Part shown: in pieces, positions 35,615 to 45,579 of the stretch | Layout of the letters: every line of letters starts with the position of its first letter | Position numbering within the stretch: the stretch's first letter is position 1 | Source of the DNA: Aquila chrysaetos chrysaetos | Lineage: Eukaryota > Chordata > Aves > Accipitriformes > Accipitridae | NCBI RefSeq assembly: GCF_900496995.4 | Contig: NW_024470396.1 | Span: 62,001-126,000 of the forward strand | DNA: 64,000 nucleotides | Direction of reading: 5' to 3' | Position numbers and translations under genes: made by a program | The notes under the pieces: model-generated | Databases searched by the model: none | The model's input: only the letters and a program-made list of their open reading frames with translations | Told to the model about the DNA's origin: nothing

Positions 35615-36514
35615 TGTTTCGGGTTTCTGTGGCGGGGTTTTTGTGCTGCGGGGGCGGGGCCGCAGGGCCGGCTCCTGGGAGAAGCTGCTGGAAGCTCCCC
35701 CGGCTCGGAGCCGGACCCGCCGCTGGCCCAGGCCGAGCCCCTCAGCGACGGCGGTCGCGCCTCTGGGAGAACAGATTCCAGAGGGGAACGGCCCGTGAGT
35801 CGGGGGAGTGGGATGTGAGAGGAACCCCTCTGCGGATACCGAGGTCAGGGAAGGAGGAGGAGCGGGGGAGGACGCGGTGAGGCGGCAGGCTGTCCCCCCC
35901 AGCCCGTGGAGGGGAGCGGGGGAGCGGAGGCCGCCCAAAATGGCCGCGCCTCCGTGGCTGAGGCAGTCTGTGACTGAAGGACTGCACCCTGTCTGCGGAA
36001 GGGACCCGCGCTGGAGCAGTTGGTGAGGAACTGCAGCCCGCGGGAAGGACCCACGCTGGAGCAGTTGGTGAAGGGCTGCCTCCCGCGGGAGACACCCCAC
36101 GGCGGAGCAGGGGCTGAGCGCGGAGTCCTCCTCCCCCCGAGGAGGAAGGAGCGGCAGAGACGAGGGGTGAGGAACCGACCCCAGCCCCCGTCCCCTGCTC
36201 CCCTGGGGAGAGAGAACCGGGAGTGGGGCTGAGGCGGGAGGGCGGGGGGGAAGCTGTTCTCAGGTTGGGTTTTGCTTCCTAATAGCCTTGTTGTGATTTG
36301 ATTGGTAGCAGATTAAATTGATTTTGTTTCTTCTCCACGTTGAGCCTGTCTTCTGCCCGTGACCGTAAGTGGGGAGTGATCCCTCCCTGTCCTTGTCTCG
36401 ACCCACGAGCCTGCCTTTACATTTTCTCCTCATCATCCCACCGACGCCAGGGAAGGGAGGAGTAAGCGAGCAGCTTTGTGGTGCTTTGTTGCCAGCTGGG
36501 CTTAAACCATGACA
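35615..36514 (-). mobile_element. Solo LTR, minus orientation
   Basis: Read on the minus strand it starts tgtcatggtttaagccc at 36514, like the LTR at 3703, and ends ccgaaaca at 35615. The 900-bp interior has a very GC-rich half (35.64-36.25 kb) with a duplicated gagcagttggtgargrrctgc phrase near 36014 and 36059. Fossil without internal genes. Confidence 0.7.
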
Positions 36515-38044
36515 CTAAGCTGTGTAAGAAAGCAGTTCATTAAATGCAATAACAATATTGTTATCAAAAATGATGTGGTTTAGTTTCCTATAAAAAAGCC
36601 AAAACGCTATGGGGTTACATTTCATTTCTAGCAAGACCGTGCATACCAGCCAGCTTCTTCCAGAACTACCTTCTGTATAGGACTGAATGACAAAGCAGAA
36701 TTAGATCCCACAAGAATCCCTTCTCAAAAATATCTGTGGTTGCAAAGTAAATTATTCATGGTAAATCGCCGACGATTCAGGGTCACCTTGACAGTCTCTC
36801 TGACTGACTCCCTTAAGAGAACTAGATGAGTCCCAAAGGACAGAAAACACCAAAAAACCATGGAAATACAAGAAATGTATCAGAAACTGTATGAAGCAGC
36901 CTAATTTAACACCTAAGTAGCTAGAACAACAATAAATTGCAAAACACAACAAAAAACACCACAGGAGATGTATCGATAAAAGCAAATGAAGGCTATTGCC
37001 TTCTCTGAAAAACTCAAGAGGAGATCTGAGTTGATAATAGACATCTTTGGGGTACCAGATACCAAATGGAAACATACTATAAGATGGAAAACAGAAAGAC
37101 TGCTCTGGAGCACAAAGTCAGCTTTGGAAAAGGCTCCGACAGAGCAAGAGGCATCGTCACAGGGATTAGAGCAGTCCCAAAGGGGCCAGAGAGACCAAAG
37201 AAGTCTTGGGGGTGCAAGGAGCTCAAAAGGGAATTGAACAAAGAACAGATGTCCTCAGGGGATCAGGGACTGAATGGAGGCGCGCCAAATGCATGCAAGT
37301 GGGTAACAGATTTGGACTGGGGTAACGGATGCAGACTCAGGAAGGGTTCTGAGGGCAAAAGAGGGGTGCAGAGTGCCCTCCCGAGCTAAAATGGGGCTCT
37401 AGGGCATAGAGGATTTTTCATGAGAGCTCAGCAAAGGGAGCAGAGGAGTCCCGAGGGGGGCTGAGAGACCAAGGAAGCCTCAGAGATAACAAATTATGAA
37501 CTCTGAAGGGGATTTCAACAAAGGACAGGTGTTGTCAGGGGCCCGGGGCTGAATGAAGGCCCCCTAAATGGCAAAGAGTAAGAAAAGAGCGCTCTGAAGA
37601 GCACAAAAAAATGGAATGGAAAGGGAGCTAAAGTGCTACAAGAGTGCTGTGGAGTACAAGAAAGGACTCGGAAAACATTGCTATAGAGAGTGGAGGAATT
37701 ATGAGGGGCAGGGTAAGAAAAGAAGGCTTGGAGACACAGCAAGGGCCTTGGAGTCTCGGGAGGGCATCTGGGCAAACTACAGACGACTGAGTGAGAGAGG
37801 AACCAAACATGGACGCCCTCAATGGCAGAGAGAAAGGTAAAGGAGCGCTGCGTAGCAAAGAAAGAAGGGTGGCTCCGACAGAACAAGAGAGATAGATCAA
37901 ATGGTACGAGGTGCTGTGGAGAGTGAGGATTTGGACATAAAGAAAACTTTAAAATTAAGAGAGTACCAGTGGACAAGAAAGAATTGAGCCCACAAGGGGC
38001 CCTGCTGCCTTCCAGAGCGCCCTGGGGCTTGGGCTGGGCTTTGC
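36515..38044. repeat. Degenerate repeat of about 275 bp within non-coding DNA
   Basis: From about 37140 phrases recur at roughly 270-290 bp: gagcagtcccaaaggggcc with agagaccaaagaagtc (37170) against gaggagtcccgagggg with agagaccaaggaagcc (37445), and ccctaaatggcaaagag (37563) against ccctcaatggcagagag (37818). Before 37100 the sequence is unremarkable. No gene is visible. Confidence 0.45.
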
Positions 38045-38392
38045 ATGGGCTCACAGGGAACCCCAACCCCAATGCTGACCCCAAACCCTCCAGCTGATCC
38101 TGACCCCTACGCTGACCTCAACCCCTACGCTGACCCAACCCCTCCAGCTGACCCCAAACCCTCCAGCCAATCCCGACCCCTGTGCAGACCCCAATCCCTC
38201 CGGCTGATCCTGACCCCTATGCTGACCCAACCCCTACGCAGACCCCAACCCCTCCAGCTGACCCTGACCCCCGTGCTGACCCTGACCCCCGTGCTGACCT
38301 GACCCCTCCACAGGCCCCGACCCCTCCAGCTGACCCTGACCCCTCCAGCTGCCGCCGACCCCCGTGCGGACCCCGACCCAGCGCCTCTAGCC
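38045..38392 (+). repeat. Short tandem repeat of ctgacccc-type units
   Basis: Runs of ctgacccctacgctgaccc, ccaacccctccagctgaccc and variants at 6-36 bp spacing. Long pseudo-ORFs rich in D, P and A (plus) or G, R and V (minus) follow from it. It ends about 450 bp before the OTUB1 start. Confidence 0.8.
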
Positions 38393-38424
38393 CTGCTTCT
38401 CTCCAAAGTGGGAGGGGAACTCGT

Positions 38425-38700
38425 CTCCATGGGCGGGGCCTGTCGCTAGGGCTGGTGCCGTTCCTCTCCCGGGCTGTTTTTATGGGCGGGGCCTGTCGCT
38501 AGGGGCGGGGCCTGTCGCTAAGGGTGGTGCTGTTCTGCTCCCGGGCTGTTTCTATGGGCGGGGCCTGTCGTTAGGGGTGGTGCTGTTCCTCTCCCGGGTT
38601 GTTTGTATGGGCAGGGCCTGTCGCTAGGGGCGGTGCTGTTCATCTCCCGGGCGGTCTCTATGGGCGGGGCCTCTCGCCCACCCGGCCGGTTGCTAGGGGC
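38425..38700 (+). promoter_or_regulatory. GC-box minisatellite in the OTUB1 promoter
   Basis: The phrase atgggcggggcctgtcgctagg recurs at about 38430, 38482, 38554, 38607 and 38660, spaced 52-72 bp, together with ctcccgggctgttt. Each unit carries one or two gggcgggg Sp1-type boxes. The array lies 140-410 bp upstream of the OTUB1 start codon, so it probably forms part of a TATA-less CpG promoter. Confidence 0.7.
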
Positions 38701-38770
38701 GGGCTAGACCCCGGGGAAGGGAGGAGCCGGTTGCAAAAGGCTGGGCGCGCTTCCGGCGGGGCGGCGATTG

Positions 38771-38810
38771 ACCCGGAAGTGTTGCTGGAGGCGGCCGGTG
38801 ACCCGGAAGC
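38771..38810 (+). promoter_or_regulatory. Paired ETS-type sites upstream of OTUB1
   Basis: Two acccggaag motifs (38771-38780 and 38801-38810) stand 30 bp apart and 29-68 bp ahead of the start codon. ccggaagt is the core bound by GABP/ELK-type factors at many housekeeping promoters. Function is inferred from motif and position. Confidence 0.55.
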
Positions 38811-38838
38811 GCTGCGCGGGGCGGGGCTGCGGCGGATG

Positions 38839-41800
38839 ATGGCGGCGGAGGAGCCTCAGCAGAAGCCGGAGCCGCTCGGCGGCGACGCGGACGGTACCGA
38901 CGGTCTCCGACCGGGACCCCTCCCGGGCTTCCCCCTGCGTCCCGGTACCCCCCCCCCACGAGTACCCCCGGACCGGAACCCCCCAGCGCCCTACGGGGGA
39001 CCCCGCGCTGGGGCCCGGTCCTCCCCCATAGGTCCCCCAATACCCCTATAACCCCCGCCACGGCCCCCCCTCGTTCCCCGGTACCTCGAAAGCGCCCCCG
39101 TGGTCTCCCCCATATCCCCCCAGCACCCTGATACTCCTGTAGGGCTCTCCGTAGCACCCCCAATACCCCTGTAGGGCCTCCCCAAGCACCTCAATGTCCC
39201 CTGTAGCCCCCCGTAGCACCCCAGTACCCCCCAGAGGCCCCCCCCCAACCCCAGTCTCCCCCATAGCTCCCCAGTACTCCCCTATAGGTCTCCTGTAGCA
39301 CTCTAATACCGCTACAGCACCCCCCGGAGTGCCCCAATACCACCCATAGGGTCCCTATAGCACCCCAACACACCCGTAGTCTTCCCTGCCACCCCAATAC
39401 CCCCCATAGCACCCCAGTCCCCTTCCAAGCATCTCCCCAGGGTCCTGCCACACCCCAGCCCCCCGGATCCATTTTGGGTGTGCCCACCCCACTCCCCAAA
39501 ACTCCCCGTGGGGGTGTAAAGAGACCATGGGGGAGCTCCTATGAAATCGGGGAGTTCCTCTCACCCCCAATATCCCCCCCAAAGGTGTGAACTGCCTGGC
39601 CTATGATGAGGCCATCATGGCACAGCAGGACCGGATCCAGCAAGAGGTGAGAAACCCCCCCAACACCCGCCCCCAAACCTCCTTGGGGGGGTCCCCAAAT
39701 TGCTCCCCTCCCCCTTAGGGGGGGGGTCCCCCCAATCCTGACCCCCACCTCGGGGTGCAGATCGCGGTGCAGAACCCGCTGGTGTCAGAGCGGCTGGAGC
39801 TGGCGGTGCTGTACAAGGAGTATGCCGAGGACGATCACATCTACCAGCAGAAGATTAAGGTGGGCACCAGTATGGGACTGGGAACCTTTAAAGGGCACCA
39901 CTGTGGGCCTGGGAGGCTTTAAAGGGCACCAGTTTGGGACTGGGAGCACCTTTAAGGCACTGTTGTGGCACTGGGAGCAGCTCTGGGATACCAGTATGGC
40001 ACTGGGAGCCCCTCTGGGGTGCCACTATGGCACTGGGAGCCTTTAAAGGGCACTGGTAAGGGACTGCGAGCAGCTCTGGGGTGTGCCCATGCAGCTGGGG
40101 TGCCCCCCAGGGTGTCCCCATGTCTCCTGGGGTGTCCCTATGCCCCCGGGGTGTCCCCATGTCCGTGCCCCCCCATCTCACCATCCCCCCCCAGGACCTG
40201 CTCCAGAAGTATTCCTACATCCGGAAGACGCGGCCAGACGGGAACTGCTTCTACCGAGCCTTCGGCTTCGCTCACCTGGAGGCTCTGCTGGAGGACGGCC
40301 AGGAGCTGCAGCGGTGCGCCACGCCTGGGTTCCCCCCGGACGCCTGGGTGTCCCCCACCCAAGTCCTCTGGGTCCCTCTTGGCCCCCCCAGGTCCCCCCC
40401 AGATGCCTGGGTCCCTCCTGGGATGCCTAGGTCCCCCCTGGGTGTCCCCGCCCCTTGCACCCTGGGTCCCCCTTGCCCCCCGGGTTCCCCCCCCAACACC
40501 TGAGTCCCCCCCCCGGACACCTGGGTCCCTCCCCAGGTTCAAGGAGGTCTCCGCCCGCAGCAAGGAGGAGCTGGTGGCGCAGGGGTTCACCGAGTTCACC
40601 ATCGAGGACTTCCACAACACGGTGGGGACACGGGGACAGGGGGACATGGGATGGGTGCGGGGCATGGAACACAGGGACAGAGGGGGACATGGTCCCTGTG
40701 ACCCCATGTGTAACCCCATGACGATGCATGTAACCCCGTGTATGGCCTTGTGACAGCATGTGTGACCCTGCTTGTGCCCCTGCGACGGTGCGTGTGACCC
40801 TGTCTGTGACCCCATGATGGTGCATGTGCCCCCGTGATGGTGCATGTAACCTCGTGTGCCCCCCAACACACATGTGGCCCCTGACACACATCTTCCTGAC
40901 AGTTCATGGAGCTGATCGAGCGAGTGGAGCGCCGCGTGCCGCTGCCGGAGCTGCTGGCGGCCTTCAACGAGCCCAGCACCTCCGACTACCTGGTGGTCTA
41001 CCTGCGCCTGCTGACCTCTGGCTGCCTCCAGCGCCACCGCCGCTTCTTCGAGCAGTTCCTGGAGGGCGGTCGCAGCATCAAGGAGTTCTGCCAGCAGGTC
41101 AGGGCCTCGCACGCACCTCGCACGGGCCACGTGCCACCTCCCAGCACCCTCCCTTGGCTTCGCTTGGTCCTTGCATGGTCTCTTGTGTGGCATCTTGCAG
41201 CTTTGCGTGGCGTTGCATGGATTTGCGCAGCCTCACACGAGCATCACACGGGTTTCACGTGGCCCTCGTGCCACCTTTCAGCACCCTCACACAGCTTCGT
41301 ACGGTCCTTGCGGGGTCTCCTGTGGCCTTTGCATGGTGTCTTGCAGCCTCGTGCAAACTTGCACAGCCTCAAACTGCCCTTGCACGGTCTTGCACAAGCC
41401 TTGCATGGGTCTTGCGTCACATCCCAGTGCCCCTGCGTAGCTTCACATGGCCCTTGCATGGCATCACGCAGCCTTGCATGGCTTCGCACGGCCTCATACT
41501 GCCCTTGCACAGGTCTCGCACTACCTCCCAGCACCCTCACACAGCTTCGTGGGGTCCTTGCCTGGTCTGTTGTGGCCCCTGTGTGGCGTTATGCAGCCTT
41601 GCACGGCCTCCAATGGCCCTTGCATGGTCTTGCACAACGTCACACTGCCCTCGCGCAGCTTTGCACAGTTTCTAATGGCCTTTGCACAGCTTCACGCAGC
41701 CACCAATGGCCCTTGCACAGCCTTCCCACAGGTTTGCACTTGCCTTGCACGGCCTCATGCTGCTGTTGCACAGCCTTGCACTGCTCTTGCACAGCCTCCA

Positions 41801-42215
41801 GTTGCCCTTCCGTGACCCTCACCCAGCTTTGCATGGCCTTACGCAACCTTGCGTGGCCTCCAATCATCCATGCACGTCCTTCCCACAGCTTTGCACAGCT
41901 TCACGCTGCCCTTGCACGGCTTTGCCACCCTTGGGTGGCCTCCCAAGTGTCCTTGCGCACCCCCAATGCCCTCTCATGCCACTCACACAGCCCCCTGACT
42001 CCCTTTTCCCCTTACAGGAGGTGGAACCCATGTGCAAGGAGAGCGACCACATTCACATCATCGCCCTCGCACGAGCCTTGCACGTCTCCATCCTGGTAGA
42101 ATACATGGACCGGGGGGAGGGCGGTGCCACCAACCCCCACGTCTTCCCCGAGGGCTCCCAGCCCCGCGTCTGCCTCCTCTACCGCCCCGGCCACTACGAC
42201 ATCCTCTACAAGTGA
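38839..42215 (+). CDS. OTUB1: Otubain-1, K48-specific deubiquitinase, complete
   Basis: Seven coding exons: 38839-38893, 39585-39646, 39761-39859, 40195-40313, 40537-40621, 40903-41097 and 42018-42215, all with gt-ag ends and matching phases, giving 270 aa (the human protein has 271). The start MAAEEPQQKPEP matches the family; a second ATG lies one codon earlier. OTUB1 is a cytosolic OTU-family cysteine protease that cleaves K48-linked ubiquitin chains. It also blocks E2 enzymes such as UBC13 without catalysis. The triad is visible: TRPDGNCFYRAFG gives Asp87 and Cys90, and RPGHYDILYK at the C-terminus gives His264. Unlike its three downstream neighbours, the frame is clean throughout. Intron 6 carries a long Cys/His/Ala-coding-looking minisatellite that is not exon. 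Confidence 0.97.
41110..41990 (+). repeat. Minisatellite in OTUB1 intron 6
   Basis: Variants of cccttgcacagcctt, gcttcgcacggcctc and cttgcatggc alternate every 20-50 bp over nearly the whole intron. All three plus frames stay open for long stretches and read as A/C/H/S/L-rich peptides. The splice sites at 41097 and 42018 and homology show it is intronic. Confidence 0.75.
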
Positions 42216-42463
42216 GCTCCTGCCTCGCACAAGGCCTCGCACGAGGCTGGCGACACCTTACACGGGCCTGGCGCAGCTTCCTGACGTCGTGCCGGGGCTT
42301 TGCACGGGGCCTCGTGCGTCCTTGTGCAGCCTCGTGTGACCTCGCACAGCCTCGTGCAACCCTTGCACAGGCCCCACGCGGACCCTGTGGGCCGTCGTGC
42401 AACCTTCGCACGAGCACTTGTGCGGCCTTGTACGTGCCCCTGCCCTGCCTCCCCCCCCCCCCC

Positions 42464-42469
42464 AATAAA
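42464..42469 (+). terminator. OTUB1: OTUB1 polyadenylation signal
   Basis: aataaa 249 bp after the OTUB1 stop, right after a C-rich run. The best candidate for transcript end. Confidence 0.8.
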
Positions 42470-42494
42470 GATGCGGCCCCACTTGCTCTGCACA

Positions 42495-42500
42495 TTTATT
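42495..42500 (-). terminator. Minus-strand polyadenylation signal (probable MACROD1)
   Basis: aataaa on the minus strand, about 330 bp after the stop of the minus-strand exon at 42832. It lies 26-31 bp beyond the OTUB1 signal, so the two transcripts would end tail to tail and overlap. Confidence 0.6.
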
Positions 42501-42831
42501 TAGGGGGGTGGATCGTGCGGAGGGGATGCAGGCGTTTGGGGTTGAGGTCTCGTGGGCCTTGGGGGCTGGGGGACACTTGCGGGCTGGGAGGGGGTGGTTG
42601 AGGGGCAGGGGGGCACTTGGAACCCCCTTAGGGGAGTTGGGTGTCTGTGGGCATAGTTGGGTCGGGGGAGGAAGTTGGGGGCCCAGGGGGACGCGTGAAA
42701 CCCCTTTAGGGGGCACTTGGGGGTCTGGGGAGGGGCAGTGGGGGGGGCACTTGGGACCCCCCCGGGGGCAGTTGGAGAGGTAATTGGGGGGGGGGGGCAG
42801 CTGGGGGGTTTGGGGGGTAGTTGGTACCCAC

Positions 42832-43006
42832 TTAGGGGACAATTGAGGGTCCGGGGGGACACCTGGGGGATGTTGGGGCACTTGGGACCCCCCAGGGGCA
42901 GTTGGGGGAGGGGGGGGGCAGCAGCCGGCAGTCCAGGGCCTCATCCTGCCCCAGGAAGCCGCAGAGCACGACCCGCTCCTCCTGCCACACGCACGTGCGA
43001 CGTGTC
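42832..43006 (-). CDS. MACROD1: Probable last exon of MACROD1 (mono-ADP-ribosyl hydrolase), partial
   Basis: The minus strand reads EERVVLCGFLGQDEALDCRLLP at about 42990-42925. This lines up with the end of MACROD1 (a VDRLIICVFLEKDED-like stretch, then RLP), the final beta strand and helix of the macro domain. The frame runs to a stop at 42832-42834, longer at the C-terminus than in mammals. A cccag acceptor lies near 43007; a second ag near 42983 is possible. MACROD1 removes ADP-ribose from proteins and hydrolyses O-acetyl-ADP-ribose, mainly in mitochondria. Position and orientation agree with mammals, where MACROD1 lies tail to tail with OTUB1 and contains FLRT1. I could not find the other macro-domain exons up to STIP1, so the gene is partial here or its exons are missing from the assembly. 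Confidence 0.5.
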
Positions 43007-43690
43007 CTGGGGCCCCAAACTGCCTCTGAGGACCCTGACCCCACCCAGGGGCCCCAAAGCCCCCCCGCCCTCCTAATGCCCCCATTGTCCCCCTCCCCTG
43101 CTTGCGGAAGGCAGTCACGGGGATCCACGGGGGAGGGTGGAGCAAGACCCCTCGTGTGAGGGGGACCTCGTGCAAGGGTCCCCGTGCAAGGGCCATCCCC
43201 GTGCGATGGGTGCCCCTGTCCTCGTGCAAAGCTGTGCCCACGGGGTGGGGTGTCCCCATCCTCGTGCTACCCTCACGCTGTCCCCGTGCAAGGCGGTCCC
43301 CGTGTGCAGCGCCTCTGGGGGCACATGGGGCACGAGGCCCTCCCCGCACCCCCGGCCTCCCCCTGGCAGCACCAGCCCCAGTGACCCCCCCGTGTGCACC
43401 CCCGCGGTGTCCCGTGCGAGCCTTCCTGCAAGCTCTTGTGCAAGCGCCCGTGCAAGGCCCCACTGAGCCCCTGCGCGCACCGCCGTGATGCCCCATGTGA
43501 GACCCCGTGCAGTGCCCCCCCCCCACCAGGGACCAGGCGTCCGGGGGGGGACCCAGGAGTCCTGGCGGGGAGGGGGCTCTTAGCCCCGACCTCCCTCCGG
43601 ATTTACACTCCCCCCCGGATTCCGCTCCCTCCTCCGTATTTACCCCACCCCTATCCCCCCCCCTCCATCCCCCCCCCTCCCCCGGCCGCC
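43007..43690. other. GC-rich sequence with dispersed ctcgtgcaagg motifs
   Basis: No supported exon. Many near-copies of cctcgtgcaaggg, such as at 43166, 43180, 43220, 43262 and 43288, are interspersed with C/G runs. The 849-aa minus frame crossing this region is compositional. Confidence 0.5.
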
Positions 43691-45564
43691 TGGGTCCCCC
43701 CCCGGCCGCCTGGGTCCCCGCGCACCGGGAGGCGGCGCTCCCCCCCCCCCCCCCCCCCCCCCCCCACCCGCTCCGCCGCCTTCCCACGTCCCGCAGCCGC
43801 CCGCCACCAGCACCGGCCCGACCGCGCCGGCCGGTACCGACCCCGGTAAGGGCCCTCCCTCCCCCCTCGACCCACCCCCGCCCCCCCGGGACCCCCCCAA
43901 AACCTCCCCCCATCCCCCCCCTGCATCTCCATCCCCCCCATCCCCCGCCAGTACCCAGTGATGCTCCAGCCCGGGGGAGGGACCCAGGCGGCCGGGAGCT
44001 GGGCCCACCCCTCCCCCCCGGCACCACCGGAGCGCCCCCCCTCCCGTGAGACTCCCCCAAATCCCCCGGAGCCCCCCAAACCGCCTTCCCCACCCACCCC
44101 CTCCCCCGGTACCCAGGGATGCTCCAGCCGGGGGGAGGGGCCGTCCGGGAGGGGGGGAGGGGAAGGGACTCAGGCGTCCGGGGGCTTGATCCCCCCCATG
44201 AGACCCCCCCCGACCCCCTCAAATCCCCCCAGCCCCCACCGGAGCCCCCAACCCCCCCCCGTACCCAGGGATGCTCCAGCCAGGGGGAGGGACCCAGGCG
44301 TCGGGGGGGGGGACCCAGGCGTCCGGGAGGCGGGGGGAAGGGACCCAGGCATCCGAGGGCCTGACCCCCCGCCATGAGACACCCCCCCATGAGACCCCCC
44401 CCGACTCCTCCAAACCCCCCTATAACCCCTCTAACCTCCCCAACCCCCCCCAGTACCCAGGGATGCTCCAGCCTGGGGGAGGGGCCTAGGCGACTGGGGA
44501 AGCGACCCCCCCCCTTGAGACCCTCCCCGGGCCCCCGAATCCCCCCCCGCCCCCCCCCCAGGGCCGCCCCGGAGTCCCCCAAATCCCCCCACCCCCCGCA
44601 GCACCCAGGGATGCTCCAGCCAGGTGGAGGGGCCCGGGCGTCTGGGGGGGGGGGGAACCCGGGCGTCCGGGGGGGGGACCCAGGCGTCCGGGGGGGCTGA
44701 TGGGGGAGTGTGTTTAATGGCGGCGGGGGGGGCATCACCCGGATGCCTGGGTCCCCCTCTGGGGGATGGGTCACATGACCCCTCGTGCGAGGCCAGGGCT
44801 GACGCAAGGGTGACCCTAGGGCACGAGGGTCCCCGAGGGGTGTCCCCTAACGAGCCGCCGCTAATTAGGGGTGGCTCGTTAGTGGCGCTGGTAATTGGCA
44901 CCCGGGGAGGGGAGGGCGGAGGCCCGGACAACCTGGGTCCCGGCAGGTGCTCGCACGAGGGCATCGCACAAGGGCGGGTGTTGCACAAGGGCTCGTGTCG
45001 CACGAGGACCCCCCGGCTCACAAGCCCTCCCTCCCCAAAGCGGCCCCCCCGGTGGTGGGGGGGCCATGGAGCACCGGAGCCGGTAACAGTGGCCTGGCAC
45101 GCGGACCCGTCGCACGAGGACCCGTCGCACGAGGAGCCGGGACCATCGCAGGCAGGCAGAGGAGACAGGTAGGGCCCCGCCACCCACCGTGCCCGGACGC
45201 CTGGGTCCCCGGTGCTGGGGAGGGGTCGGGGGGGGTGTCCCTGCCCTGCACAGGGGGTCAGTGGGGGGGTCCTGTGCCTGGGTCCCCTGTGGTGGGGGGA
45301 GGGATTCGGGGGGTCCCTACACTACGGGGGGGGGGGCTTACCATGCTCAGATGCCTGGGTCCCCGGGGGGCTGGAGGGTGCTGGTGGGGGTGTCCCTGTC
45401 CTATATATGGGGTCGGGGGGGGGGGGGCAGCACCCAGACACCTGGGTCCCCTGGGAGGGGGGGGCTGGGGGGGATACCTGCCCTATATACAGTGTCAGTG
45501 GGGGATGCAGGACCCAGACGCTGGGTGCCCTGCCCCCCTGCCCTTACCCCCCCTCCCCCCACAG
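43691..45564 (+). other. FLRT1: Probable FLRT1 5' non-coding exons and repeat-rich introns
   Basis: Two donor sites suggest leader exons: gaccccg followed by gtaagg at 43845, and ggagacag followed by gtaggg at 45169. A clean acceptor (cccccccacag) at 45564 leads to the coding exon. Between them tandem units containing acccagggatgctccagcc recur at about 43961, 44119, 44271, 44463 and 44611 (spacing 148-192 bp). A second set containing gacgcctgggtcccc recurs between 45190 and 45490. A C run of 25 bases stands at 43741-43765. Exon calls are inferred from splice motifs only. Confidence 0.4.
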
Positions 45565-45579
45565 GACCCCCCTCCCCCC

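Noticed and set aside
38045-38502. COX8A upstream of OTUB1, as in mammals
   Set aside because: No matching peptide found; the frames here are translations of the ctgacccc repeat.
40906-42099. 397-aa frame in OTUB1 intron 6
   Set aside because: Begins in exon 6, then runs through a minisatellite; the gtcagg donor at 41098 and cttacag acceptor at 42017 restore the OTUB1 protein.
42258-44807. 849-aa minus-strand open frame
   Set aside because: Gly/Pro/Arg-rich with no domain; it crosses the opposite strand of OTUB1 3' sequence and C/G repeats. It is a composition artefact, and only its short MACROD1-like part is kept.
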